Translations under genes and position numbers: made by a program
Notes under the pieces: generated by a model
What the model saw: the letters and a program-made list of their open reading frames with translations, nothing else
What the model was told of the DNA's origin: nothing
Database searches by the model: none
Shown here: one piece after another, positions 33,122-45,731 of the stretch
How the letters are laid out: the number at the start of each line of letters is the position of its first letter
Numbering within the stretch: the stretch's first letter is position 1
Assembly: GCA_021030915.1 (NCBI GenBank)
Contig: JAGEMR010000003.1
Span: 186,001 to 250,000 of the forward strand
From: Astrothelium macrocarpum
Lineage: Eukaryota; Ascomycota; Dothideomycetes; Trypetheliales; Trypetheliaceae
Reading direction: 5' to 3'
DNA length: 64,000 nucleotides

Positions 33122-35134
33122 TTACGTATACCCGTCCTCATCGAAATCATTAAAAGGCCAGTGCTCCTGTACTTGCACCCTCTCCTCGTCGTTTTCTGCT
33201 GCTTCCAACGCATCCGCCTTCAATTTCTGCTCCCTCTCCTTCACTTCTTCAAACAGACCAACGGGTACCCACCCTTCCGATCCCACGCCAATCGTGTCCT
33301 GCGCTTCAGTAAGCTGCACATCTGCGTCCGCCTGTGCTGCGTCTAAGCGGAGGCATTCTGTAATCTCTAATTCAGAAAACGAGAGAGGACATCTTGTGGA
33401 GCCGGTGAGCAAGGGCCAAGCCTGGGAAGTGCGGATCAGGTCCGCCTTGAGAGTGACGGTGTCACCTTCCCATGGCTCAGAGACATGGGGGTATAGTTTC
33501 CGTCGGAGTGTGCTGAACGGGAATGTAAGCGCGAAATGGTGGACTGGGTTGAGAGTGGCTGTTGCAGCAAGGTAGGTGTGATGGAGTTGCCGGCGCCGAA
33601 GGATGAGGACCTGTTCGAATTGATCATTTTCGCTAAGCTGGTCAAAGTCGGGGGGAAGCCAGGGTATCTCAAGAGACTCGGAAATAGGGTCGCCGTAATT
33701 TTGGAAAGGGTTCGGCATCCCACAGTGCAGGAAAAGTGGGGAGATGGTACAGTGTTGCCAATCAATTACGCCGGTGATGTCAAGATTAGTGGAGACGAAA
33801 ATATTGTTGGGTTGTAAATCAGGATGCCGTATTGTTGGACGTTCAAGAACCCCGTTATCATTTGGAACCAGATCAGGCACAAGCTGTGCAAATTTTTCTA
33901 TGTTGTTCAAATGCTCCTCGTGGGACTGCTTTTGGTATCCGAAAATTTCTCTACGCAAACAGTTCAAGGGATGAAGAGGACGGCCAAACTCTCTTGAGTA
34001 TGCCGTTTCCTTCTTGACCCCGGATACAAGAGCTTCGATCGAATTGACATCTTTTAGACTATCAGTTGTAGTTTCCATCACAAGTAATAATTAAGGGAGA
34101 GCTATTGGTGTACGGAGTACACAAGTGCTAGTGTAACGAATTGGATACCTACATGGTCCACGAGGAGTCTTCAAGTTTCGTCGTTTTCCATACCAAGAGC
34201 CCATGGTTAAATCAGGTCCGATGCAGAAGACATCCTTTCTCATCAAGTCCTGGGAAGGAATATTAACTTTGCTCGTCCCAGGCTTCAGATCCTTCACATA
34301 GTATAGACTTCCACTGGCGGGAAATCGCAGGTTAAACAGCTGAGACTCCAGTTCTACGATTTTGGTAACAACAGTAGTTCTAGCCTTTTCAGACATATCG
34401 AACCAGATGTCGCCCAAGTTAGTACCACGAACATATTCCATAAAAATGTATTCGGTGCCCGCCGCATTTTCCGACGTGATGGAATAATCGGATATCCTAG
34501 GCACTGGCACACTATGCGAGCGGAGAAAAGCCATTGTAGCGACCTCGCTAGCTACGAGTACATGTTTTGGCTGTGCGGTAGAATATGGGATACGTCCAAC
34601 AAGCTGAAGGTCATTTCGCATTGTAATTAAGAATGTCCGGTTAAAACCTCCCTCAGCAAGTTTTTGAAATTGGATGACATCTTCTGTTCGTTGATTGACA
34701 GACGCGGCCGCAAGGCACTTAAACTCTGCTACGTTAAAGAAGCGCTTCCTTTCCGCTTGTCTGAGGGCATTGTTGTACCTGGACGCATGTTAGGTGCCGC
34801 ACTTGGCTGCAAAAGAAAATGGATGACCAACATCCATTTTCCAGACGTGTACTCGAAAAGTTCATTGGGCCCTTGAACTGGTTGTGAACCCGTAGAAAAA
34901 TTGATATTAAACAAAAGATAACCTGGCTTCAGTCGCGTAGAAGCTGGGCGGCTGAGGACGGAAAAGCGACAGCAACCACACCAATGTTGATAAAGTGCCA
35001 CAAGTGGATCTCGCCTGGATTAAATTAGATAGTTGGTGCTGAGGAGGGAGGAGAGTATTCTAAGCGAGCACTTGGCCTAGTTTCGCTCACAATACCGATC
35101 GAACATACCGTGCAGCTCTCAGACATTCAAGCAT
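33122..35134 (-). CDS. Aminoglycoside-phosphotransferase-fold kinase (Aim9-like)
   Basis: Protein-kinase-like small-molecule phosphotransferase; substrate unknown. Four exons on the minus strand: 35134-35109, 35014-34832, 34778-34149 and 34058-33122 (591 aa). The first exon codes only MLECLRAAR and is supported by a GTATGT donor and an in-frame acceptor. After a presequence-like N-terminus comes the family block LFEYTSGKWM, then the lobe motif KLAEGGFNRTF, the catalytic loop HPDLQPNN (H358, D360, N365) and the metal-binding D379 in GVIDWQH. The basic N-terminus rich in Arg, Cys and Ser could be a mitochondrial targeting sequence, as in yeast Aim9; this is inferred. The donor after residue 70 (AT|GTTGGT) is weak. 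Confidence 0.8.
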
Positions 35135-35769
35135 GCCTTCCGTCTCTGACTTTAGCGTGGCAGAGTTTGTAGCGGAAGCCGGGAGTAGCTAATGCGGATC
35201 CTACTTAGCTACCAGGCAACGGAGCCAAGCACAAGCCCGGACATGATGGTACAAGTCAAGCCCAGAACAAGGATCGATGTGTTGATACCGATCGTTCCTG
35301 TGAAGTTTGCACCGGTCCAGCCTACAACTTCCATCGTGGAAGCCTTAGTTTCCTCTATAGGCCGGGAATTGAGTGTCACTTTGGATGGTACCAAGAGAAA
35401 AAGGACTGAACTAGGTATGCAATCTCGGTTTAAGGTGAGGCTCCGAGGTCATCTAGGCGCGCTAGAACGCATCGGGAACGGACACCTCCAAGACACCGAG
35501 ACGCGGCGAAAAGGGACACTGAATCCTCGATCAACAGTATCGCCTGATTCTCCGCCGTAGACGTCACTTGGCATTTGCCAGTCTGTCGCGATCTTTTCAA
35601 AACTTCATCTCGGATACGTGTTCGTAACTGCATGAAATATTCCCCAAGTAACAATGCTCTATATTGCTTGTAATCACTTATTATGTCTTTTAGCGACAAA
35701 TTTGAAACAGCCATCTCTCATATTCCAACTTGAGGCTCGACTTTTGCTTTTTCGTCGTACCGTCCTAAA
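35135..35769. other. Intergenic, no gene supported
   Basis: Divergent upstream region. A 94-codon minus frame (35714-35430) has no recognisable domain and no family signal. Confidence 0.4.
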
Positions 35770-36852
35770 ATGAATATTCTTCTTGGTTGCTACATAAAGA
35801 TTGGACTACTTATTTCTTTTGCTGATGTCATTCTTTGCTCCACTTACCATACTAATGGAGTGAGTACTAATTTATCATCGCATGCAATAACTCACAACAA
35901 CTCTTTCCCAAGTAGTCAAGCGCCTGACCATCAAATGCTTGACATGCAAGCTTTACATAACCAAAGTTTGACATATGAGGAGCTATGCATGCCTGATATT
36001 CCAGTCGAGAACAATGCGTCGAGTTTAGCTATCTCCATTGCTAAGAATACCTCCAGTGATGGCCCCACAATGAAAAGGCTGCAAAGGCGGCAGTACCTTG
36101 TCGGCGAACCCGACGATCGGCTAGGTTATGTGGCTGCTTTATCCAGGGTCATATCAATGGATGGGCGTTGGCTCAATACCACTCGTTTTGCAAGTGCTGA
36201 TGCTACGATGCGGACCTTTACGTACCCCAATGAAAGGAACCGATATGCCACTGCTACTGGTGTTAAGGGAATGTGGGGTTCCACGTCCGTTGTAATTGCA
36301 TCAGATGCCGCAGTCTTTGTTTCTTATATTTGGGAAGTCCCTACATTCACAACAGGCAATGGCATGCCCCAAGCCGACGGATACTTCTGGGCGCATGCCT
36401 TCAATGTTCTCAGGAACGGAGATCTTGGAGAGCATGGTGAAGAAATCGTCGGATTCCAACCGCTTCTGAGAAAAGGCCAAGTCTTGAACCACAAAAAGAA
36501 ACCTGTCATATTTATCATTACTCCATTTACTACACCAAAAGAGATAGCGGAGGGGATCGGTGGGGATCTCCGATATGGGCCGAAGATTGACATGCTCGCT
36601 GCAGCTTTGCAACAAAACATCGTCAGCTCGGAACCACCCCATATAATAGGATATACTAGGACGAACAACCGTGCTTCCCAAGATGACAATCTTGCAGCGG
36701 GGAAGGTCATTGTAGAGGTCGATCAAGACTGTGTTTCTCAGAGAAGACGCGGGTATAAAGTTGTTAGGATTCGAGGATCTTGGAGATTGTGGGTCGAGGA
36801 TCGTATAGTATTTGAACAACACTATAACCGCCCAGCTCCCCGGCGCAGGTGA
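35770..36852 (+). CDS. Putative secreted effector-like protein
   Basis: Single exon, 360 aa. The N-terminus has a hydrophobic signal-peptide-like stretch (about 3-24). An Asn/Ser-rich pro-like segment then leads to a dibasic MKRLQRR at about 101-107, a possible Kex2 processing site. The mature part (about 108-360) has a compact domain with SVVIASDAAVFVSYIWEVPTF and PVIFIITPFTTPKE blocks and an IIGYTRTN motif near the end. I have a general recollection of a widespread family of small secreted fungal proteins with this pattern, none with a known reaction. Cys-poor, so not a disulfide-rich effector. Function unknown. Confidence 0.6.
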   Translation: MNILLGCYIKIGLLISFADVILCSTYHTNGVSTNLSSHAITHNNSFPSSQAPDHQMLDMQALHNQSLTYEELCMPDIPVENNASSLAISIAKNTSSDGPTMKRLQRRQYLVGEPDDRLGYVAALSRVISMDGRWLNTTRFASADATMRTFTYPNERNRYATATGVKGMWGSTSVVIASDAAVFVSYIWEVPTFTTGNGMPQADGYFWAHAFNVLRNGDLGEHGEEIVGFQPLLRKGQVLNHKKKPVIFIITPFTTPKEIAEGIGGDLRYGPKIDMLAAALQQNIVSSEPPHIIGYTRTNNRASQDDNLAAGKVIVEVDQDCVSQRRRGYKVVRIRGSWRLWVEDRIVFEQHYNRPAPRRR

Positions 36853-39396
36853 AACGATGGCTTTCGTTGATCCCTATTGAGTGTAACGCTAGATGTTAAC
36901 ACTGAACATGTACCGATACATCTAATTCTGGCTTGTTGATTGGTAGAACTTTTCATTTTGGCGATTCGACTTTTAGTAACAGAGATACAAGCAGCCAAAT
37001 TTTTCTTAATCATTCCCGAGGCAAGTCTTTTTTGGAACAACTCATGATGAAAGCCTGATAGTTTTCGTGAGTGCTCCAGGCTCTTGGATGTCGACCTTAC
37101 TAGGCCTGCATAGTTTTGTTGTTCTTCGTGCAAACTGCAATGACGTTAGAGAGAATTCTACCTACTAGGCCTATACATATAGGTACTGTGTTAGTATTCT
37201 GATTGACGTCGGAAATGTGCCGTGCCGCAAAGCTAGAGCTTGCTTGCATTGCACGTGCATTACCAGGTTCAATTATGGGTTTTACGGACGGGTTCTTGTT
37301 ACGTATAATGTACAGGAGATGCTCCCATTTCTTGGTAGATAGACAGTGTCGCCTCATCCCGCTGCGGCGTTTATGGCCGGTAATAGAACAGGGGTATTGC
37401 ACGGAGTATTATTCCGTCCGGATGCTCATGCCAATCAGCTGGACAGGCCCTTCTTGTCGGGGCGATCCCTGTATAACAAGCTGTGCAATGGTGGGGGTCA
37501 AGCTTTGCTGTGGGACTAACCGCAGACAACGTAGCGCTCATTGATGCTTTCTTGCTACTTTGATACAGGCAGTCATCGCTCTATTTGCGACGGAGTGGAC
37601 CACAAAGACCATCAAGAGGATATTAATTGAATGTACTCGCTCAATTGCGACACATATAACAAGTTGAGTTCAGCATTGGATGACAAGGATTATTAGAGTG
37701 TAATTCGGCAAGGGGCAAGTTTAGGGGATGAAGAGCAGTATGTGTAAAGTCTCAAATAAGGTAAGTCTATACATCGGCCAAGAGAGCCAAAGGAACAAAG
37801 AAAAGAAAAGAAATAAGAGAAGAAATTACTAAGTCGCACCTCGGTAGCGAATAAGGAAAGATTAATGGACATCGACACCACAACCTAATTTCTTCTCCGA
37901 CAAGAGGAGAGGAAAAGGTATAAGATATATACTATAACAGTCTGTGCATATCTGAATACGAGATCATGACAGCAAACTTGTTGCCTTGTAATTTGTACCC
38001 GTGCTTCCATATTCCCTACCGAAGAATTGGCTTTTCATTGACCAGTATCCATGACGATTCGGTCGACTTGCATATGCCGCACAGCGATCCTGTCGATCAA
38101 CCTGGATCAAGTGCCTGTTATCAGCTGCATTAAGACTCTTCAACATTTCGATTGCTGATCGTAAACCCGCTCGGATACAATATCCGAGCAGGCAACAAAC
38201 TTGTCTGTTTATTGGGATGGAACATTCATCATATGTCGGACTGCGGAAACGCCAATCATGTGCAATGTGAGACTTCTGAAGTCAATGTACAGGCGGCTCA
38301 AGTGTGGCCTGTGTTGATTCTGAAAGACAAAATCGGTGAAGAAGCAACTACCTACGAAGCTAAGCTACGAAGAGACGGATGAGGACCTTGACGCTAAGAT
38401 ACTAGCTTCGTTACGTAATCAGTAGCAGCTTCCACGAATAACCTGGATGAGAGGTCTAAGGTTAGGTAACTTGGAGGTCAATTTTATACAATCCTCAGAG
38501 CCTGTCCACGCTGAAAGGTCAATCCGGTAAACTAGTACCGAAAAGGCTGGTCATCACGATGACTATCAGAACCAACGATTTATATCGTTTTTGGGCTCCA
38601 AATCTCTTTAAGAGGTTGGATGCTTATCTGAACAACAAATTAGAGCTGAAGTGATGCAGCTTGACGCATATGAGAGATTTCGAGTGGATATGACACGTAC
38701 TCCTTGTATACAAAGCAGCGGCGGAGTCGGCACGCATTTGTGAACAAGGGTTTTTCATTGTTCACCCCACTGCGTACGAGTCTCATGCACTCGGAAATTA
38801 TCGCTAACAGAATTCGTGAGCGCAACAGCCGACGGTGACAGTGCTCAAGATGAAAAGGCGAATGTTCGTGCACTTCCATCTTTCTACAAGCCTTGCGTAT
38901 CTACCTGACTTTAGATTCCAACGCCGTGCGCCCATCCTTCCGTCCTTTCGGCTGCAGTACCGGTAGGATACCTTGCTTCTCCATAGATCATCTCCTGGGT
39001 ATGTGAGGACTTCTCCTAAAAATCCATTGACTACTATGACTCTTTCTGTCACCTCACTGCATCACTCTCATTGATAGAACGGTCTATTCATTTCTTTCGA
39101 CCTGTTTGCATATAGCTCAATTCTTAATTCCGCAGAACTTACAAGTGATTTCCCAGAAAAAGAGCTCCTAGGTAGTCATGCCAAGTCTAGGGCCATGATA
39201 CCCTGTCGGAACCAGATTTGTAGTGTTTCATATGAGCTAATTTCCAGAATAGTTCCTTGTCTCGCATTGACTTTTGCTACATTGCGAGGGTTGGAGTACC
39301 TTAAGGACATTCAGGCTATCTAATCACCCGTCTATTAACTCCACCGCATATCGGCCGAAAAAGATTAGTCTGTGTTGATCCCGTTACTGATCTACC
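36853..39396. other. Gene-poor intergenic region
   Basis: About 2.5 kb with stops in all frames and only short unsupported frames. A near-perfect hairpin lies at 38169-38189. A purine-rich stretch at 37760-37900 looks like a retroelement LTR fragment, but I found no matching ends. Confidence 0.5.
38169..38189. promoter_or_regulatory. 9-bp inverted repeat, CGG...CCG type
   Basis: Arms GCTCGGATA and TATCCGAGC separated by CAA. CGG/CCG half sites in palindromic order are the usual layout of Zn2Cys6 binding sites. It lies 1.2 kb upstream of the monooxygenase. Confidence 0.4.
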
Positions 39397-41281
39397 ATGG
39401 AAGCTCAGGAATTTGATGTTGCAGTTATTGGAGCTGGTTGACTACTCTATAGCCTAGTTCGTTCCGTTACGCACGCTGATTGTCATTTCAGGAATCTCTG
39501 GCATTGCTTTTGCTCGGTTTTTTCTCGATACGCATCCTGAAAGTCTGCTAATTATCATTGAGCAAGATACCTGCATTGGTGGCGTGTGGAGTCAGAGTAT
39601 ATGCCTATTCCCTTTCCGTTTCATCGCAACACACTGACAGAAGATGCTACAAAGCAAGGGTGTTTGACACCTTTTGGACACAAAGCCCCCTGCAAATGAT
39701 TTCTTTCGCCGACAAAGCTCTGGAGTTACCCGAATATGCCCCTAAGCCATGTGATACTTTCGAGGCCAAGTATGTTACCCAATATCTCGAAGAGTATGTA
39801 GACAGCCATATCTATCAGGGCAGGTCAATGCGAGATCGTATTTGGCTTAATACCAAAGCTGTAACGATCGAGAAACGCGACACGGGATGGACGCTAGGCC
39901 TTGAGGGTGGGACCTGCCAGAGTCTGACATGTTCAAGATTGGCTATAGCCTCTGGCTTGACCTCTTTACCGGTTATGCCCGAGTTTCCTCTCGACTCGAA
40001 GTGGACGGCACCACTTGTTCACCATCGAGATTTCGGCATTAAATTCCCCGCAATCCTCGCAGCGTCATCACCTTACAGGAATGTTACGGTTCTTGGTGGA
40101 GGTAAGTCCGCTGCAGACATGGTTTACGCGGCTGTGAAGGCGGATAAGCACGTTAATTGGATTATTCGACGAAACGGCGAGGGCCCTGGAATATTTATGA
40201 ATCCAATGGCCACTGGACGGTACAGAAATGCCGTTGAACATGGAGCAACTCTTAACGCAAGCGCTCTGAATCCGTCCGGTTTTCACACTTTACAACCATG
40301 GGCACGGGAGTTGCACCAAGATCCTATGAAGAGAGACACACTCATCTCGAAGCTCTTTTCTAATGATCGTTACTCCAAAGATTGGGCTAATTACAAGGGG
40401 AGAGAGAATGCTTTGAAGTGCTTCACTGAGCTAGAGCCAAGCACTTCGTAAGCGTAACCGTATTTGGTCTTATATGATTATTACTAATCGACTGCGATAG
40501 GTTCTTTTGGATCAACGGGCCAATTGGAGTGATTCAACATGCTGATTTTTGGGATCTTGTCAGTCAAAAAGTACACATTTACCTTAGCGATCCTATCGGC
40601 ACCACGACAACATCTATCCTTTTGGAAGATGACAGACAAGTTCCGACGGATATCCTTTGCTGTGGTACGGGCTGGTCTGCCGATTATCCCTTTTTGTCAA
40701 CATTGCAAGCACGCGAGCTGGGCCTTTCCAACAACCGCAACAAAGACTCGGATGCGGAAGTGCAGGTATGGCAACCGCTTTGGGATGCAGCAGACCAGCA
40801 AGTCACAACGGAGTACCCAATCCTTGCAAGCCCACCAACTGGCTGCCTTTCCGTAGCCAGCGAAGACGTCATTCCAGCGAGGCTGTACCAGGGGATGGCG
40901 CCGCTTAACGATCTTTCTATTCTTTTTCTCGGAAGGTCCCGAATATCTAGCCACTTTCGTTGTGCCGATGCTCAGGCTATCTGGGCAACTGCGTACTGGG
41001 ATGGCCATATCAAATTCCCGCCTGGGGAGCAGCTATGCCGCGAAGTTGCATACATGAGTGCGTTTTCGAAGCGGAGATATCCGTCTCGTGGCATAGACGG
41101 TCTTAATTTTCATGCAGATCTTATTTGGTATACAGATAGACTGCTCTCTGAAGCAGGTCTGGTGAGCCACAGAAAAGGATGGTGGAAAGATTGGGATGAA
41201 CCATGTCTTGCTGACGATATGAGAGACTGCAAAACAGAGTACTTGGCCAAATACGGATTTAAATTGAGCCAGGAAAAGTAA
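39397..41281 (+). CDS. FAD-dependent monooxygenase (FMO/BVMO type)
   Basis: NADPH- and FAD-dependent oxygenation of an unknown substrate. Four exons: 39397-39436, 39492-39596, 39655-40447 and 40501-41281 (572 aa), with introns of 55, 58 and 53 nt. The last has a perfect TACTAAT-like branch site (TTACTAATC). The FAD Rossmann motif G12-A-G14-I-S-G17 is split by intron 1. The family block RVFDTFWTQSPLQM follows exon 3's start. The NADPH Rossmann motif is G196-G197-G198 in VLGGGKSAAD. The alternative acceptor at 39640 would put the frame out, and only the acceptor at 39654 restores the expected sequence. Leads the putative cluster to 48434. Confidence 0.82.
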
Positions 41282-41864
41282 AAGTCGTCCGATCTCTTAC
41301 GCCATGGAAAGATTAGGACAACATTGTTAGTCCGGGGAAAAAAGAAAGCTGAAACTAAAACAAGGCTAAACTTCATAAACCCATTGATTCCGTAATCATT
41401 CATCTGTCATTAGTGGATGTGCTTATTTATTCCTATTCTGTGCAAGAGAGTGGTATTTCCGGAGAGTCTAGCTTGTGCTGACCTTCATGATTGAGTTCGT
41501 GGCTCATATTGACGAAGAGTCTTGATATTGAAAAAAATAAGAAAATAATATTATAAGAATTATAACAAGATTTATAAATCAATTCTCATTATCAAATCCT
41601 AAGCCCGTATTTCTAAAAAGAATATGTATACATATTGAGTAATTCAATATACGTGTTTATCCTTGAAACTTCTATCAAATACCAGATATCTATTCAACAT
41701 TATTGGATCCGATGATCACTTGAGAGCTCACGTGAAAAGACATTTACGATTGCACATAGATTCTGACGAGTACAAGGGAAGAAAGGTTCCGGCAACGCCA
41801 AGATCTATCAACTAGTCAATCAAGTTCCCATGCCAAAATCCTCGACCCTATCCATGAGGAACAG
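41282..41864. other. Convergent intergenic, AT-rich stretch
   Basis: AT-rich at about 41520-41690. No gene seen. Confidence 0.5.
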
Positions 41865-42773
41865 TCACACACAACCCTTTAAACCCATTTCCCAGCTCTC
41901 CCTTACAACCTCCCAATACCGCTCCGGATATTTCCTCGCATGCGCAACGTGCTCGCTGTCTTTGTACCTCTCTCTTCGTAATACTGTGAAGCCCTTGACC
42001 TGGGCATCGTCCGCATGCTTTTCCACAATGCGATAGTCTACCATCCCGTCTGCTTCGCTATATACATATGAGCGGCATGCTTCGCGTACAAGATCGACAT
42101 CGTTATGGGCCGATGCCCACAATGCGGTCTCTTCCTGAATTTTGAGAACCCTGTACTTGATAATCCACCACAACCCAAGCAGATATACAAAAGGAGAAAT
42201 GAGTAAGCGCATCCATCTTGCTGGAAGAGAACTGAGGATGGCTGTGGTGGAGCCGGAATAGCTCCAGCCGCCAGGGACCGAATCGTATACTGTGACGTGT
42301 GGAGGGAGCAGGACGTTAGAGTCACTATCCGATGCCAAGTTCCTCATGGCCACCTCACGATACAGACCATAGAGAGTGTATAGGATGTAGGAACCGCCAT
42401 TCGAAAAGAGATGGATTATCATTCGCGGCGTACCACCTTCAGATGGAGAAACGGTATTGCGGACAACTTCTGCTGCAGGGGCAGTATTTCGGCGGCAGGT
42501 TTTGGGCCTAAGGTAGTGCTGAAAAGATGACTTGACTACGAGAATTGAGGCCATAGGATACATGTCCTGATAGCGGGTGATGTATTTGGCAATGTGTACA
42601 TCGCGTGCATCCATCCATGATGCTAACAATACGAGCTTCGGAGTTGCCCGATCATCAGCCCAAAGTTCCTTGGGTGGATTGTAGAGCAGGACTGTAGGTG
42701 ATAGTCGAACCGGCCTCGGCCTCGTCGTTGAGTCTTTCTCGGACTTGAAAGGTGTTTCAGCGGCGAATGCCAT
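41865..42773 (-). CDS. PaxU-like DUF829 (TMEM53 family) protein
   Basis: 302 aa from the ATG at 42773; the open frame continues upstream only to a TTG. Alpha/beta-hydrolase-like DUF829 family. The N-terminal block KLVLLASWMDARDVHIAKYI with the HIAKY motif, the central IIHLFSNGGSYIL nucleophile-elbow-like motif (Ser in SNGG) and VYDSVPG are as in fungal PaxU proteins found in indole-diterpene clusters. One hydrophobic helix lies at about 208-226. The reaction is unproven in this family. It sits between a monooxygenase and a dioxygenase, which supports a role in a secondary metabolite locus. Confidence 0.8.
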   Translation of the reverse strand: MAFAAETPFKSEKDSTTRPRPVRLSPTVLLYNPPKELWADDRATPKLVLLASWMDARDVHIAKYITRYQDMYPMASILVVKSSFQHYLRPKTCRRNTAPAAEVVRNTVSPSEGGTPRMIIHLFSNGGSYILYTLYGLYREVAMRNLASDSDSNVLLPPHVTVYDSVPGGWSYSGSTTAILSSLPARWMRLLISPFVYLLGLWWIIKYRVLKIQEETALWASAHNDVDLVREACRSYVYSEADGMVDYRIVEKHADDAQVKGFTVLRRERYKDSEHVAHARKYPERYWEVVRESWEMGLKGCV

Positions 42774-44376
42774 TCCTCGGAACTTCAATATGAGCCCTGC
42801 AATATAGCTCACCAAAGGCGCATTTCAAAGCTGTACTTGTTGTTCAAGCAATGTGACGAATTTAAAGTCATTCTATGCTATCGACAGAGAGCCCAAGCGG
42901 TTTTAAATGGCCGATTCCCAACCCTAGTTTTCAGGCCAGCAGTTAGGGTAGAGCTACAGCAGCGAGGTGCGTCCAACCGTTATCGTATACTATAAGTGTT
43001 CTTTTAAGTCTCTGCTTATATGATCTAATTGGATTAGAAAAATGGATTTGCATACTGATGTGGCATGAACGTGGGCTGAGATGTGCTGTGGATGCTTGCT
43101 CAAGGGGACAATGTGATTGCTTTTGCTCCGTTTTTCCGTTCGTGCATCTCCGTCATCTTGCTCAGGGACTACAGCAAGCCGCAGCACTCTGGTGCTATTG
43201 TTTTGGATCAGTCTGAGTGTCACATGAAACCGAATTATCAGCACTATTGGCGGTCCTGGAACCGTTGATATCGTTACCTGATTAGTTCTCAAGATCTGCT
43301 GTGTTGAAATACTAGTGGTGGTTTGCCAAGACCGGACAACTAATCTGAGTTTTAGAGCGGTTTATGTGCGACCAAGGGGCGGCCAGTACGCCTAATTAAG
43401 ACCATTCTAAGCATTCAGAATGCCTGTTGTACGGCTGTGGGAAATTCGATAGCTCCTACAACCCACAAGGTACGGCTACGACTGCATTCTCGTTTTTGTC
43501 CATTCTGGCGGGTCTTGGCATGAAAAGAAAACAGGACGATGCCCCGAGTTCAATCACGGATGTTTCATTCGCTGGACATCGGGCTACTCTTTATGACGAA
43601 AATTGTGAGCGTTGCATGATCGGAGCTTTAGGCTGAAACCGTAACATGGACGTATTACGTGCTCACACTATGGAGGTTGTTGACAGGTAGCCATGGGGGT
43701 TGCTTCTGAACAATGGATACACATGTAGGCGAAATCAATATAATGCGGCAAGGTTGAAATTCAGAACGGTGATACTCAGGAGTCTCATCTCAGAGTTATG
43801 TACACGCCTGACTCCATAGTGGCGTGAGTGCTTAAGAACTCGGGACAACGTTTACCCGTGCTTAGGTCAGCTTCTCCGTACTTGTTGCGACCGCAACAAG
43901 ACGCTGGCATGCAACCAGTACTTGGGTAATGAGACACCCCGCGGACACCACTGACGGGTACTACCTCTATAAGGTTACCTGCTTCTTGGTTTCTAAAGGC
44001 AATCTATCCCCTAGGTGAAGCCCACTCGTGCCCTACCAGATACCTACTTCACAACTTCCAGTGGACCCGTTTTAAATATCAGATCGTCAAATATCTGACA
44101 CGATCGCGCGTATTCTACCCACTAAAGAAGTGCTTAGGTTAAGCGTCCGGTGAGTTAATCACTACATAACGCTGCTGCTACTGTATCTATCCCGATTTCT
44201 GTCTAGACTTGAGCGTGTTCAATATTCCTTATAACCATAATGCTGCAATCCCTCAACTACAGCTAGCCAACTATGTCTTCCACATTCGTTGTCTAAATCT
44301 CTCTACCGTTTTCCTAAGCATTGATTCGCATGCGCTTTGCTACTCGGCTTGCGCGTTGTTCGATCTATAGAGCTTA
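42774..44376. other. Intergenic, no gene supported
   Basis: 1.6 kb. Short frames only. A 20-bp palindrome CTTGTTGCGACCGCAACAAG lies at 43881-43900 (8-bp arms, 4-nt centre). Confidence 0.5.
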
Positions 44377-45731
44377 CTAATTGAGTGAGGACTTCTCGCA
44401 TTGCCGTTCAGTCAAGTCTTGTCCCCTAGTCTTGCTCTTTGGATCAAAATATGGCCGCTCGCCGATTCCGACGACCCGATGACCTGTACGAGGGCCTAAG
44501 CCTTCGAAGTCGAACGTGGGAGTATGGAAGACACTACGATTGTCCCAGATCGCTATCACACGTCAGCCCGTGGAAAACTTCGAGCCTTAAAGCTCCAGTG
44601 TGGAGCCAAAGAACGTGTGCAGCGCTCACCAACATCATTCACATTCTGCCATCGGTGGCGCACCTGCAGGTCGTGATTGTCCACGATCAAACGGAAGAAC
44701 CAGTTGATCAGCGCCTTGCTCTCCGGCTCCGTCAGGCCATTGATACACTCGATGTGATTGCCGACCGCATATAGGCTTTTCCAGCCGGTCACGGGGTTGG
44801 TGCGGACAACGGGGTGCTCCGCACGCAAGTGTGAGCCTACATTCTCGGGGGCGCCGCGCGGCCCCTCATGGATGGCAAAGCCCTTCTCTTGTGCCGTCTG
44901 CCGGTACCTAGGTTGCCGATACACGGCAGACAATGACTCCAAAAAGCGCTGATATGGTGCTGAGATGCGGTCATAAACCTCGCACGACGACGCCCATAGA
45001 GTATCTACGAGAAAGAGCGGGAAAGTTAGGAGCAATGAAGAGCAAAGGAAGTAGACGGAATCCACGGGCACACGAGATACGTACCTCCTCCTGTACGTGG
45101 CAACTGAGTTAGCCGCAGCGCCACATAGTCACTCGGGACAGCCTCGTAGGAGATATCGCTATGCCATCCGAGGAGAGTGCTCTGTTTCCGGGCGCGATAG
45201 TTTTGCGCGATATCTTCCGGAAGCTTGCGGCCCTGCTCAGTGCTGATGAGATTAAGGTTTGCGTCCGCATCCTTCTCATCGCGTGTGTAATTGTGCAGAG
45301 GGTGAATGTGCAGACCCGAGGTGGACGGCTTCCCCGTAAGTATGCCAAGGCGCTGAACCAGCTGCTTCTGGACCTCGTCCGTAAGCCCGTCCTGTGCACG
45401 GAAGAAAACGACGCCACGTTGGGAGACTTGATCACTATCAGCCAGCGCATTTTCGCCCCACTACCTTCTTTCGTTCAAATGAGATGGACTTACTTGTGAT
45501 AGCTAGGTCTTTCAAGAGGGCGTCCGAATCATCGGCTGTCATCCAATCGGCCAATTGCACATCTGGAAATTCTGTACCAACCACGGGAGTAACGTCGAAT
45601 TGCTTGAATCCATCAAGTACGCCGGTCAGACTGAGGGGGTCTCGCGGATAGCGATGACCGTCGACCATGACTGACCTTTTGGAAACGCCATCCGTCATTA
45701 TTTCGGGCGCGCGAGAAAGGACTCTGGCCAT
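44377..45731 (-). CDS. TauD-type Fe(II)/2-oxoglutarate dioxygenase
   Basis: Hydroxylates or desulfonates an unknown substrate with 2-oxoglutarate and O2. Four exons on the minus strand: 45731-45494, 45426-45085, 45004-44630 and 44552-44377 (376 aa), with introns of 67, 80 and 77 nt, all in frame. The iron facial triad is H168-x-D170 (in GWHSDISYE) and H343 (TGHRVVGIG), with R351 in GERP for 2-oxoglutarate. Other TauD blocks are RGVVFFRAQD and HPVVRTNPVTGWKSLY. The start was chosen at the ATG of MARVLSRAP. Divergent from the ATP-grasp gene across a repeat-filled promoter. Confidence 0.9.

Noticed and set aside
35430..35714. 94-codon minus frame between the kinase and the secreted protein
   Set aside because: Has an ATG but no domain, no homology signal I recognise and lies in a divergent promoter.
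37630..37945. Possible second LTR (purine-rich, ending ACTATAACA)
   Set aside because: No TG start, no matching inverted end and no flanking duplication.
43427..43636. Short plus-strand frame with several Cys
   Set aside because: No start context, no signal peptide and no family resemblance.
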